Source: Muribaculaceae bacterium (lineage in GTDB: Bacteria; Bacteroidota; Bacteroidia; Bacteroidales; Muribaculaceae). From it: a stretch of DNA of 64,000 nt. Where the stretch lies: assembly GCA_017935045.1 (NCBI GenBank), contig JAGBIJ010000062.1:62001-126000 (forward strand), read 5' to 3'. Both the position numbers and the translations under genes were made by a program. Below, piece by piece: positions 36,968 through 45,192 of this stretch (within the stretch, counting starts at the first letter, position 1; each line of letters starts with the position of its first letter). The notes beneath the pieces are model-generated. The model did not search any database and had not been told where the DNA came from. It saw only the letters and a list, made by a program, of their open reading frames with translations.

Positions 36968-38221
36968 ATGGCGAATCATAATATTTTTCTTAAAACTGTG
37001 CTGGCGGCCACGCTTATGGCGCTGCCGGCCTTGAGCCACGCCAAACATTGGGTCGGAGGAGACATATCGCTTCTGCCGGAGTATGAAAAGGCCGGCGCTG
37101 CCTACAGGCAGCATGACGGCAAGCCGATAGACCAGGCGCTCCCCTTTTTCAAGCAGGAGGGTATGAACGCCATGCGCGTGCGCCTGTTCGTGAACCCGTC
37201 GGCCTACACAGGCAGCGACAAGGATCCCAACGCATGCCAGTCGCTGGAGTATATAATACCTCTGTGCAAAGAGATAAGAGACGCCGGGCTGGCTCTTATG
37301 CTCGATTTCCATTATTCCGATACCTGGGCTGACCCGGAAAAGCAATATACGCCGGCCGGCTGGGCCAATCTCTCGGACGATCAGCTGTATGATAAAATAT
37401 ATGACTATACACGCGAGACTCTGCTCACGCTGCGCGAGCACGGCATCGTGCCTGAATTTATTCAGACAGGCAACGAGATAAGCTACGGCATGCTGTGGGG
37501 GCCTGAAGGAACACCGGAAAGCGCGAAAAAGAAATGCTACACCAACAGCGCGGCAAACTGGGAGCGCTTCGGAGCTTTGCTGCGTCAAGCCATAAAAGCG
37601 TGCGGCGAGGTGTGTCCCGACGCCCGGATAGTGATTCACACAGAGAGGGTCGCGCAGCCTGCGGTATTAAAGGCTTTCTATCAGAAGATGGAGCAGCTGC
37701 AGGTGGACTACGACATAATCGGTCTGAGCTATTATCCATATTTCCATGGCAATATGTCTGTACTCGACACCGCGCTGGGCACTCTTGAGTCATCTTTTCC
37801 TGGTAAGGAGATAATGATTGTGGAAACCGGATATCCTTACAAATGGGAAGTGCCGGGCACCACCGAGAAGGTGGATTATCCTTATACCGACGCCGGGCAG
37901 GACAGCTTCGCCAAAGCTCTGGTCAGCACTCTTGAGGCCCACAGTCAGGTCGACGGCCTCTTCTGGTGGTGGATGGAATACAATGCCTACGGCACGTCGC
38001 TCACCGGATGGTATAACGCGCCTCTGTTCGACAGCACGACCGGTATGGCCACCGCCGCGCTTTCCACCATCTGCACCTTCGCAAAAGACAGCGGCATCGA
38101 CTCCGTAGGCGCCGACGGCGACGACATCCCAGAGGTCTGGTACGACCTGGCCGGGCGTCCCGTCACGAATCCCGCCTCCCGCGGATTATATATAAGCAAG
38201 GGGCGCAAAATTCTCAGATAA
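36968..38221 (+). CDS. GH53 endo-beta-1,4-galactanase
   Basis: 417-residue secreted arabinogalactan endo-1,4-beta-galactosidase cutting type I galactan side chains of pectin. Signal peptide residues 1-25 (ending LSHAKH). The GH53 TIM barrel has MRVRLFVNPSAYTG, LMLDFHYSDTWADP, the acid/base Glu in FIQTGNEISYGMLWG and the nucleophile Glu in IMIVETGYPYKW. The last 32 residues form a separate small tail (PEVWYDLAGRPV then GLYISKGRKILR) like the short C-terminal module of many Bacteroidales secreted proteins. No SusC/SusD pair is adjacent, so it is not in a classical polysaccharide utilisation locus here. Confidence 0.93.
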   Translation: MANHNIFLKTVLAATLMALPALSHAKHWVGGDISLLPEYEKAGAAYRQHDGKPIDQALPFFKQEGMNAMRVRLFVNPSAYTGSDKDPNACQSLEYIIPLCKEIRDAGLALMLDFHYSDTWADPEKQYTPAGWANLSDDQLYDKIYDYTRETLLTLREHGIVPEFIQTGNEISYGMLWGPEGTPESAKKKCYTNSAANWERFGALLRQAIKACGEVCPDARIVIHTERVAQPAVLKAFYQKMEQLQVDYDIIGLSYYPYFHGNMSVLDTALGTLESSFPGKEIMIVETGYPYKWEVPGTTEKVDYPYTDAGQDSFAKALVSTLEAHSQVDGLFWWWMEYNAYGTSLTGWYNAPLFDSTTGMATAALSTICTFAKDSGIDSVGADGDDIPEVWYDLAGRPVTNPASRGLYISKGRKILR

Positions 38222-38294
38222 ATAGCCAGTTGCACAATTTCAGCGGCTATATTCCGTTACGTTATAAGTATAATCCAATTTTAAACCATTTGTA

Positions 38295-40322
38295 ATGAAT
38301 ATAAAACGAAGTCTTATGTACGCAGCAGCCATCGCCGCGCTCTCGGTCACGGCAGCGCAGCCCGCGGCGGCACAGAGCAATTATGATGCCCGCTTCGTGG
38401 CATACCCCTCTTACAACGGCACCGACCTGGAGCTGCTGGTCGATGGTTCGGGCACCCACTTCAAGCTGTGGAGCCCCACGGCCGAAGCCGCCCGCGTCAA
38501 TCTGTATGACAACGGCCGCACCGGCGCCCCTTACAAAACGCTGGAGATGACCATAAATCCCTCCAATGGCGTGTGGAGCGCGAGCCTGCCCGAAAGACTG
38601 TATGGCAAGTTCTATACCTTCCAGATTCAAAACAACGGCAAATGGCTGGACGAGACCCCAGGCGTATGGGCAAAAGCCGTAGGTGTCAACGGCAAGCGCG
38701 CCGCCATAATCGACTTCGCCTCTACCAATCCCGAAGGCTGGAACAGCGACAAGGGCCCCGCCGTAAAGAATTTCTCTGATGTCATACTCTATGAGATGCA
38801 TCACCGCGACATGAGTCTGCACCCCTCCTCGGGCATAGCCAACAAGGGGAAATTTCTGGCGCTTACCGAGCGCGGCACTGTCTCGCCCCAGGGGCTGGCC
38901 ACCGGCATCGACCACCTCAAAGAGCTGGGCGTGACCCACGTGCATATCCTCCCCTCCTACGACTACAATTCCGTGGACGAAGCCAATCTGCCGGCCAATC
39001 AGTACAACTGGGGATATGACCCGCAGAACTACAATGCTCCCGAAGGCTCCTATTCCACCAATCCCTCGGACCCCGCCACCCGCGTACGCGAGATGAAGCA
39101 GATGATCAAGGCTCTGCACGACGCCGGCATAGGCGTGGTAATGGACGTGGTCTACAACCATACGGCCGAAAACGACGGCTCCAACTTCAGCCTTACCGCT
39201 CCCGGATACTATTACCGCCACCGCGAGGACGGCTCATGGAGCGACGCCTCGGGTTGCGGAAACGAGACAGCTTCCGACCGCGAACAGATGGCCAACTTCA
39301 TAGTCAACTCGGTAAAATACTGGGCCGATGAATACCATGTGGACGGCTTCCGCTTCGATCTGATGGCTATACACGACACCGAGACCATGAACCGCGTGGC
39401 CCGCGAACTGAAGCAGATCCGCCCCGATATCTTCGTCTACGGCGAGGGCTGGACAGCCGGCGACTCTCCGCTGGCCGTGGAGCGCCGCGCCCTGAAGGAG
39501 AATGTCAGCAAGATGAAGGACATAGCAGTCTTCTCCGACGATATCCGCGACGCCGTCAAGGGGCACTACTCCAATGCCGAAGACCGCGGATTCGCGTCCG
39601 GCAAGCCAGGCAACGAGGAGACTGTGAAAATCGGCATAGTGGCTGCCACAGCCCATCCGCAGGTGGATTACAAGAAAGGCAACAATTCCAAGTTCCCCTA
39701 CGCCGGCTCGCCTGAGATGATAGTCAACTACGTCAGCTGCCACGATGACCTGACCCTGACCGACAAGCTCCGCAAATCGATGCCCGATGCCACCGATGCC
39801 GAGCGCCTGGCCGTGGCCAAGCTCGCCCAGACCATAGTCTTCACTTCGCAGGGCACCCCCTTCATGTTCGCCGGCGAAGAGGTATTCCGCGACAAGAAAG
39901 GTGTCCACAACTCTTATAAGAGTCCTGACTCCATCAACGCCATAGACTGGAACCAGAAAGCCACATACAAAGATCAGTTTGATTACTACAAGAATCTGAT
40001 TGCACTGCGCAAAGCGCATCCCGCTTTCCGCATGACCTCAGCCGCCGATATAGCCAAAAACCTGAAATTCGACAAAATCGACTCCAGAAAGCAGCCCAAC
40101 CTTATAAGCTATTCGCTGCTGAACAATGCCAACGGCGACCAATGGGCTGAAATCAAGGTAATATTCAACGGCGCCCCCGCTGCTCAGACAGTCAGCGTAA
40201 AGGGAGGCAACTGGATTGTCGTGGCCCGCGACGGCAAGATTGACCCGGCCGGACTCGGCTCCTCGCAAGGCGGCAAAATAGAGGTCGCCCCCTACTCCGC
40301 ACTAATACTGGCAAGAGAATAA
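38295..40322 (+). CDS. pulA: Type I pullulanase (GH13)
   Basis: 675-residue secreted alpha-1,6-glucosidase debranching pullulan, starch or glycogen. Signal peptide residues 1-26 (ending QPAAAQS). A CBM48-like domain follows (HFKLWSPTAEAARVNLYDNG). The catalytic barrel has YNWGYDPQNYNAPEGSY (pullulanase motif), MDVVYNHT, the nucleophile Asp in GFRFDLMAIHD, the acid Glu in FVYGEGWT, and VSCHDDLTL for the third acid residue. It may feed glucan to the GlgP pathway at 46-50 kb. Confidence 0.95.
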   Translation: MNIKRSLMYAAAIAALSVTAAQPAAAQSNYDARFVAYPSYNGTDLELLVDGSGTHFKLWSPTAEAARVNLYDNGRTGAPYKTLEMTINPSNGVWSASLPERLYGKFYTFQIQNNGKWLDETPGVWAKAVGVNGKRAAIIDFASTNPEGWNSDKGPAVKNFSDVILYEMHHRDMSLHPSSGIANKGKFLALTERGTVSPQGLATGIDHLKELGVTHVHILPSYDYNSVDEANLPANQYNWGYDPQNYNAPEGSYSTNPSDPATRVREMKQMIKALHDAGIGVVMDVVYNHTAENDGSNFSLTAPGYYYRHREDGSWSDASGCGNETASDREQMANFIVNSVKYWADEYHVDGFRFDLMAIHDTETMNRVARELKQIRPDIFVYGEGWTAGDSPLAVERRALKENVSKMKDIAVFSDDIRDAVKGHYSNAEDRGFASGKPGNEETVKIGIVAATAHPQVDYKKGNNSKFPYAGSPEMIVNYVSCHDDLTLTDKLRKSMPDATDAERLAVAKLAQTIVFTSQGTPFMFAGEEVFRDKKGVHNSYKSPDSINAIDWNQKATYKDQFDYYKNLIALRKAHPAFRMTSAADIAKNLKFDKIDSRKQPNLISYSLLNNANGDQWAEIKVIFNGAPAAQTVSVKGGNWIVVARDGKIDPAGLGSSQGGKIEVAPYSALILARE

Positions 40323-40422
40323 ACCGAGCCAGTTCCAATCATTTTCCGGCGAAAGATTGTTACTGTAAAGACAGGCTTCTTTCGCCGGTCATTGTTTTCA
40401 ATCCACTCACAGATTTCCGCGT

Positions 40423-41784
40423 ATGTCACAGACTCAGCTTTTCAAATCCAAAATAGGCCTCGTAATGGCCACCGTAGGCTCCGCCGTCGGCCTGGGAGCC
40501 GTATGGCGCTTCCCCAATCAGGTACAGGCAGGAGGCGGCGCCGCGTTTCTGCTCATCTATGTAGCCTGCCTGCTGATTCTCGGCATACCGGTCATGCTCG
40601 CCGAGTTCTCTCTGGGCCGCGGAGTACGCAGCGACATCATCGGCGATTTCCGCCGCTTTACCCCCCGCCAGCCCTGGTGGCTGACCGGCGGCGTCTCCCT
40701 GCTCGCCGTCTACCTCATCAACGGCTTCTACATGGTAGTGGCAGGCTGGACACTCCAATACTTCTGGGGCTCCGTGACCGGCAGCCTCTACGAAGGAATC
40801 GGCACCGAAAGCTCCTTGACCTTCGCCGACCGTATGCAAGATGCCATGACAGACACATGGAGCCCAATATTCTGGACCGTAGTCGTCCTGCTGCTCAACA
40901 TACTTATATTGCTGCGAGGCGTACAGAAAGGGGTCGAGAAGATGAGCAACCTGCTCATGCCCCTGCTCTTTATCCTCCTGCTCATACTCTGCGGCGTAAC
41001 CCTTACCCTGCCCGGAGCCTCAGGCGGCATCAGCTTCTTCCTAAAGCCCGACTTCTCGGCCGTCACAGCCGCCACATGCGTCAATGCCCTGGGGCAGAGC
41101 TTCTTCTCCCTTTCCTTAGGCATGGGCATACTGCTTACCTACAGCGCCTACTTCCCCGACAACGTCAATCTGCCCAAGACATCCGTGACCGTAGCCGGAT
41201 GCACCCTGCTCGTCTCCGTACTCATGGGCCTCATTGTCTTTCCCGCCGTAGCCTCCTTCGGTCTGCTCTCCGGCCACGAAAGCATGGAGGGCACAGCGCT
41301 GGTCTTCATCACTCTACCCGAAGTCTTCGCCCGCATGCCCGGCTGTCGCGTATGGAGCGCCATATTTTTCGCCCTGCTCGCCATAGCCGCCATTACCTCC
41401 ACCCTCTCCACCTCCGAAGTATGCATCAAATTCTTCCAGGACCGCTTCGGCTGGAGCCGCAACAAAAGCGTCATAATCCTGCTGCTCAGTCTATGCGTGC
41501 TCAGCCCGCTCTGCTCCCTCTCCAACGGCCCCCTCTCCTCTTTCCGCATCTGCGGCATGAACATCTTCGACCTCTTCGACAACGTCTCTACCAACTACCT
41601 CCTGCCCATCGCCGCTTTCCTGACCTGCATCTACGTAGGCTGGAAAGTGCCCCGAGGCTTCCTGCATGACCAGCTGACCGACAGAGGCGCCACACTGCCC
41701 CGCCTGGCCCCCGTCATCGTCTTCTTCATCCGCTACGTAGCTCCCCTGCTGATACTTACCGTCTTCATCTACTCTTTGCTGTGA
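40423..41784 (+). CDS. Sodium-dependent NSS/SNF-family transporter
   Basis: 453-residue LeuT-fold symporter of amino acids or related solutes. TM1 holds the sodium/substrate site GSAVGLGAVWRFPNQVQAGG, and TM6/TM8 regions (FFSLSLGMGILLTYSAYF; AAITSTLSTSEV) are typical. About 11-12 hydrophobic segments are seen, so it is a short 11-TM prokaryotic form. Substrate unknown; tryptophan, tyrosine and branched-chain amino acids are known for relatives. A long arginine-rich open frame overlaps it in another phase and is taken as a shadow. Confidence 0.93.
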   Translation: MSQTQLFKSKIGLVMATVGSAVGLGAVWRFPNQVQAGGGAAFLLIYVACLLILGIPVMLAEFSLGRGVRSDIIGDFRRFTPRQPWWLTGGVSLLAVYLINGFYMVVAGWTLQYFWGSVTGSLYEGIGTESSLTFADRMQDAMTDTWSPIFWTVVVLLLNILILLRGVQKGVEKMSNLLMPLLFILLLILCGVTLTLPGASGGISFFLKPDFSAVTAATCVNALGQSFFSLSLGMGILLTYSAYFPDNVNLPKTSVTVAGCTLLVSVLMGLIVFPAVASFGLLSGHESMEGTALVFITLPEVFARMPGCRVWSAIFFALLAIAAITSTLSTSEVCIKFFQDRFGWSRNKSVIILLLSLCVLSPLCSLSNGPLSSFRICGMNIFDLFDNVSTNYLLPIAAFLTCIYVGWKVPRGFLHDQLTDRGATLPRLAPVIVFFIRYVAPLLILTVFIYSLL

Positions 41785-41824
41785 ACTGCGTACACTTACT
41801 AAGCCCCCTGACCGGCATACTGAT

Positions 41825-42157
41825 ATGAACGAAACCAGAGACCACCTACAGCGACGGCAGGTGCGCGGACTGCTTCTGCTCATGGCAGCCTGCGCCATAC
41901 TCCTGCTCGCAGCGCTATGGCGACACGGCAGCACCCGCCCCGCCGACAGCAGCATACCACAGGAAGTGATGGACGAATTCAACCGAGTGACCGCCTTCAG
42001 CGACACCACCGCCCCCGCCGGCCGCCAATACTCCGACACCGACAAAAAGCGCTCCTCTGCCACCAAAAAGAAGAAGCCAACCCGTATCCATAAATCCGCC
42101 GCCGCCAAATCCGCCCCATCCGCTCCCGCCCGAGACATAACCTCCGAAGACCTCTGA
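41825..42157 (+). CDS. Hypothetical small membrane protein
   Basis: 110 residues, not recognised. One transmembrane helix near the N-terminus (about residues 15-34: GLLLLMAACAILLLAALW), then a Pro/Ser-rich region and a very basic Lys-rich end (SSATKKKKPTRIHK). It follows the NSS transporter gene by 40 nt and may be co-transcribed with it. Confidence 0.5.
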   Translation: MNETRDHLQRRQVRGLLLLMAACAILLLAALWRHGSTRPADSSIPQEVMDEFNRVTAFSDTTAPAGRQYSDTDKKRSSATKKKKPTRIHKSAAAKSAPSAPARDITSEDL

Positions 42158-42183
42158 CCCGCCTGCAAGATACCGTAAATGCC

Positions 42184-42239
42184 GTATGTAACGTATGTGA
42201 CCCATGTAAAAATCACATAAGTAACATAAGCTACATAAA
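42184..42239. repeat. 9-nt periodic inverted repeat
   Basis: Three 9-mers (GTATGTAAC, GTATGTGAC, CCATGTAAA) at 42184-42210, two A's, then three 9-mers of the opposite sense (TCACATAAG, TAACATAAG, CTACATAAA) at 42213-42239. The two blocks are approximate reverse complements (9 of 10 bases at the inner ACGTATGTGA / TCACATAAGT). It lies in the gap before the hemerythrin/LuxR gene and may be an operator array or a terminator. Confidence 0.6.
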
Positions 42240-42355
42240 AAACACAAGTAGACTCCCCCAAAAAATCCTCAGTATCCCCGCTGCCTGCGCCGCACGCGGC
42301 TCATAGCCTCTTTAAGCCCGCCATTCTCAATAAAGTCAGGCAGCATGGATTGAAA

Positions 42356-42377
42356 AAATACCCTCAGGGGGGTATTT
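42356..42377. promoter_or_regulatory. Palindromic operator candidate overlapping the hemerythrin/LuxR promoter
   Basis: Perfect 8-bp arms AAATACCC (42356-42363) and GGGTATTT (42370-42377) around TCAGGG. The right arm overlaps the -33-like TTTC at 42375-42378, placing it where a repressor or activator could act. Confidence 0.55.
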
Positions 42378-42405
42378 CGTATGTTCAGGGGATTGAGTAA
42401 ATTTG
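42375..42405 (+). promoter_or_regulatory. Promoter of the hemerythrin/LuxR gene
   Basis: TTTC (42375-42378, one mismatch), 19-nt spacer, TAAATTTG (42398-42405, perfect). Start point near 42410, leader about 17 nt to the ATG at 42427. Confidence 0.65.
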
Positions 42406-42426
42406 CAGTCCAAAAGAAATCGCACT

Positions 42427-43389
42427 ATGGAACAGTATCTACCTACCCACCGAATGAGAGACATTATCGCCGATAACCCGCTGCTGCTGCCGGTTCTCAG
42501 CCGCTTCGGCATCCCTCTCGGGTTCGGCGACAGCCAGGTGGCCGATGTCTGCGAAGCCCACTCGGTAGACTGCCATACCTTCCTTGCGGTAGCCAACTTC
42601 ATCAGCGGCAAGCCACATCAGGTCTACACAGTGTCGCTCCCGTCATTGATCAGTTATCTGAAGCAGGCGCATTTCTATTTTCTGAGCTACGTGCTGCCGG
42701 GTATACGCAGCCGTCTGATCGAGGCGCTGGGCACCGGCGTGTCGGGTGATATGAGTTTCCTGTTGCTGAAGTTTTACGATGAATACGTAGAAGAGGTACG
42801 CCGCCACATGGACTTTGAGGACACCTGCGTATTTGATTATGTCGACTGTCTGCTGAAAGGCAAACGCAGCCCCGACTTCAGGATAAGCGATTTTGAGAGC
42901 GACCACCACCCCATCGCAGCGAAGCTGAAAGAGATGAAAGAGATATTCATCTGCCACTTCCAGGCCGACGGCACGCGCGTAGACCAGCTGAACTCGGTGC
43001 TGTATGAAATCATAACCTGCGAGCGCGACATCACGACGCACTGCCAGGTGGAAAACCGGCTGTTCGTGCCGGCTGTCTACAATCTTGAGCAGTCGCTGGA
43101 CTCCGCTGAGCCGGACGAATCCGCATCCGCCCAGCCGGACAAGCTTGACGCCAACGGCGACATAGAGCTGACCTCACGCGAGAAAGATATTGTCACGGCC
43201 ATAGCCCGCGGCCTCTCCAACAAGGAGATAGCCGACCGCCTGTTCATCTCCGTACATACCGTGGCCACCCACCGGCGCAATATCTGCGCCAAGCTGAACA
43301 TACACAGCGCCTCGGGCATGACCATATTCGCCATACTCCACGGCCTTATTTCCATGGAGGAGGCCAACAGTCTGCTGCAGGGGAAATAA
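42427..43389 (+). CDS. Hemerythrin-like / LuxR-type HTH transcriptional regulator
   Basis: 320-residue fusion. Residues 1-60 resemble the ScdA/RIC N-terminal domain (DUF542: ADNPLLLPVLSRFGIPLGFG). Residues 75-225 look like a hemerythrin-type four-helix bundle with iron-ligand candidates in RRHMDFEDTCVFDYV, FESDHHPIAAKL, IFICHFQ and TTHCQVENRLFVPAV. Residues 245-310 are a LuxR/NarL helix-turn-helix (LTSREKDIVTAIARGLSNKE, ISVHTVATHRRNICAKLNIH). RIC proteins repair iron centres damaged by nitric oxide or oxygen, so this fusion is plausibly a one-component sensor of O2, NO or iron status; that role is inference. Confidence 0.85.
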   Translation: MEQYLPTHRMRDIIADNPLLLPVLSRFGIPLGFGDSQVADVCEAHSVDCHTFLAVANFISGKPHQVYTVSLPSLISYLKQAHFYFLSYVLPGIRSRLIEALGTGVSGDMSFLLLKFYDEYVEEVRRHMDFEDTCVFDYVDCLLKGKRSPDFRISDFESDHHPIAAKLKEMKEIFICHFQADGTRVDQLNSVLYEIITCERDITTHCQVENRLFVPAVYNLEQSLDSAEPDESASAQPDKLDANGDIELTSREKDIVTAIARGLSNKEIADRLFISVHTVATHRRNICAKLNIHSASGMTIFAILHGLISMEEANSLLQGK

Positions 43390-43428
43390 GATAGACATGT
43401 TTGCCCGGACACCGGGCGCACTCCGCGC

Positions 43429-44097
43429 TCAGACAGCCGTAAGCGGAGTCTCGATGACCGCGCCCGTGCTGTCGTGCTTCGGGATGATCTTCGCCGGGTC
43501 CACAGTGCCATAAGCCTCCACTATCTCGGCCGGCACCTCGCCCGGCGCGCGCGTGGAAATACCGGCGGCAAATCCCCGGAGAAAGCGGTTGAACGTATCC
43601 TCGTCATTGTCACAAGCCCTGCGCAGCTCAGCCACCTCCCTGTCCACCTTGCCGATGGTCAGATGCTTGTCCAGCACCTGATTGACATATTCCAGGCCAA
43701 GCTCATACCCCATACGATCTAGATCGCCGAGACTGGAGGCCGTATATAGTTTCATCTTCGAGACCAGAGGCATGGAAGCCGCATAAGAGTCGAACGCCAT
43801 ACGGTATATGCCGAACCCCTCCTCGCCAAGCTTCTCGTAGATATAAGTGTCGACCTCCATATAGTCAGAAATCCGGATATTGCCATGCTTGCCCTCCGCG
43901 ACCTCACACATATATACGGCCAGCGAATCGGGCGCGACACCCTTGTCAAGCAGCACCCTGACCTTCGACGTGTCGGGCAAAGAGGCGAAATCAGACGGCA
44001 AAGACTTGTCCAGCGCCGACGAGCCGGAATCAGACGAACCGCATGAAGCCATTGACGAGACGATGGCCGCAATGGCACACAACTTACACAGTTTCAT
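43429..44097 (-). CDS. Hypothetical lipoprotein
   Basis: 222 residues with a type II signal peptide: KLCKLCAIAAIVSSMASCGS, lipobox SMAS-Cys. The mature part is charged and mostly helical with no recognised domain. The ATG at 44097 is preferred because it opens directly into the signal peptide. Convergent with the hemerythrin regulator, with no clear terminator in the 39-nt gap. It is likely anchored in the inner or outer membrane. Confidence 0.75.
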   Translation of the reverse strand: MKLCKLCAIAAIVSSMASCGSSDSGSSALDKSLPSDFASLPDTSKVRVLLDKGVAPDSLAVYMCEVAEGKHGNIRISDYMEVDTYIYEKLGEEGFGIYRMAFDSYAASMPLVSKMKLYTASSLGDLDRMGYELGLEYVNQVLDKHLTIGKVDREVAELRRACDNDEDTFNRFLRGFAAGISTRAPGEVPAEIVEAYGTVDPAKIIPKHDSTGAVIETPLTAV

Positions 44098-44140
44098 AAT
44101 ATTATCACAATTCACGAGTAGCGGACTACTAATTATGATA

Positions 44141-44148
44141 CAAAATTA
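44141..44148 (-). promoter_or_regulatory. Predicted -7 box of the lipoprotein gene
   Basis: CAAAATTA on plus reads TAATTTTG on minus; leader about 40 nt. No -33 TTTG at the right spacing. Confidence 0.4.
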
Positions 44149-44170
44149 CGAAAAAAAATCAGAAAAACCC

Positions 44171-44201
44171 TTTGCCACCTCAGAAAAAAGCATTAACTTC
44201 G
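44171..44201 (+). promoter_or_regulatory. Promoter of tRNA-Ser
   Basis: TTTG (44171-44174), 19-nt spacer, TAACTTCG (44194-44201, one mismatch to TAnnTTTG). Start about 44206, roughly 64 nt before the mature tRNA. Confidence 0.6.
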
Positions 44202-44269
44202 CACTGCGAAAACGGAGAAAAAGCCATCTGCAACACAAGACAATGACTCCGCGACGCCTACAGACATAA

Positions 44270-44357
44270 GGAGCGGTGCTCGAGTGGCTGAAGAGGCACG
44301 CCTGGAAAGCGTGTATACGCCAAAAGCGTATCCCGAGTTCGAATCTCGGTCGCTCCG
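44270..44357 (+). tRNA. tRNA-Ser (anticodon GGA)
   Basis: 88-nt class II tRNA. Acceptor arm GGAGCGG pairs with TCGCTCC (one G.U). The anticodon arm has stem CACGC/GCGTG and loop CTGGAAA with anticodon GGA at 44304-44306. A long variable arm follows, then the T arm with GTTCGAATC. The CCA end is not encoded. A terminator follows 14 nt later and an AT-rich patch begins beyond it. Confidence 0.97.
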
Positions 44358-44370
44358 CAAAAGAACAGAA

Positions 44371-44407
44371 ATCCCGCAAGCAGAATTGCCTGCGGGATTT
44401 TTCTTTT
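44371..44407 (+). terminator. Terminator of tRNA-Ser
   Basis: 11-bp stem with one mismatch (ATCCCGCAAGC / GCCTGCGGGAT) and loop AGAATT, followed by TTTTTCTTTT. Confidence 0.9.
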
Positions 44408-44569
44408 ACTCCCGTACGCCCGCAAGCGGGCTATCAAGGGTCAGTAGAAAAACAATGGGGATAAGATTCTAATAATCAAAATTATATCAAATTTGTATAG
44501 CAAACGATCATTTACAGATGCCGACGCATATAATTCTGCCTACGCATATACTTGAGTTCCGTTTAAATA

Positions 44570-44614
44570 ATATTGTGCTTGATTATACTGCAAAGATATA
44601 GTCAAGCACAATAT
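44570..44614 (-). terminator. Long hairpin downstream of the 121-residue secreted protein gene
   Basis: Perfect 13-bp arms ATATTGTGCTTGA (44570-44582) and TCAAGCACAATAT (44602-44614), with TATA/TATA pairing further inside. On the minus strand it follows the gene end at 44669 by about 55 nt and runs into TATTATTTAAA. It may be a weak terminator; the loop contains a TATCTTTG promoter-like box. The rest of 44408-44668 shows no gene. Confidence 0.5.
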
Positions 44615-44668
44615 GAGGAAAGACACAAAATATAATCTTAATTATCCTTTCTTGAAGTCTTAACCATT

Positions 44669-45034
44669 TTACCATTGGTCTGTTCTTCCAGATGCGCGGT
44701 CAAGATTATCACATGCAAAATACCATCTAACACCATTTTCATCTTTGACATAGAATGGCTTGTAATTATTTCCATCAGCATACAAGATATCATATACACC
44801 ATTCCTATCTTGCGCATAGAACCGATAAGTTCCATTTGCATTCGTCGTTCGCATAATTTTGAACCACCTTGTTTTAGTTCCTTGTTGATTCTGTGCTTCA
44901 ACTGAAGTAACAAAGACTGCTTCCGATGAAGAACCGGAGTAAACGGAAGCGGAAGAAGTGTTTGCAGCCACATTGGGAATTATGGTATTTCCCAATATTA
45001 ATGTGATAAATAATAATAAAATACTTTTATTCAT
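44669..45034 (-). CDS. Hypothetical secreted protein, AT-rich gene
   Basis: 121 residues, not recognised. Signal peptide residues 1-24 (NKSILLLFITLILGNTIIPN, cleavage after VAA). The mature part is Tyr/Asn/Asp-rich with short beta-strand-like repeats (YRFYAQDRNGVYDILYADG; YVKDENGVRWYFAC). Base composition is clearly more AT-rich than the surrounding genes, suggesting recent acquisition. An overlapping frame in another phase lacks such features and is rejected. Confidence 0.6.
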   Translation of the reverse strand: MNKSILLLFITLILGNTIIPNVAANTSSASVYSGSSSEAVFVTSVEAQNQQGTKTRWFKIMRTTNANGTYRFYAQDRNGVYDILYADGNNYKPFYVKDENGVRWYFACDNLDRASGRTDQW

Positions 45035-45097
45035 TTTTAAATTTGCTTACATAAAAAGACTTTAACGCACAACTTTATATGTGCATAAAGCCTATTT

Positions 45098-45175
45098 TTA
45101 GAGAGTGTTTACTTTTAAACCGATTTCATTAACACACGTAATTGTTAACGCAGTTTAAAAGTAAACACTCTCTTA
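45098..45175. mobile_element. MITE-like element with 20-bp terminal inverted repeats and TTA direct repeats
   Basis: GAGAGTGTTTACTTTTAAAC (45101-45120) is exactly inverted at 45153-45172. The 72-bp unit is flanked on both sides by TTA (45098-45100 and 45173-45175), which would be a 3-bp target duplication. It holds no coding capacity. IS5-group insertion sequences make 3-bp TNA or 4-bp YTAR duplications, so an IS5-related deletion derivative is one guess. A hairpin terminator is the alternative, but neither strand has a following T-run. Confidence 0.5.
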
Positions 45176-45192
45176 GAAACGATGGTAAAAAA

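Noticed and set aside
40392..41669. 425-codon arginine/histidine-rich open frame on plus
   Set aside because: It overlaps the NSS transporter in another frame; low-complexity Arg/Pro/His composition is typical of a GC-rich shadow frame.
44270..44357. tRNA-Ser as attachment site of an intact integrative element
   Set aside because: No integrase gene and no second copy of the tRNA 3' end were found in the window.
45100..45173. Invertible promoter (phase-variation switch)
   Set aside because: Only 32 bp separates the inverted repeats, no promoter box fits between them and no recombinase gene is near.
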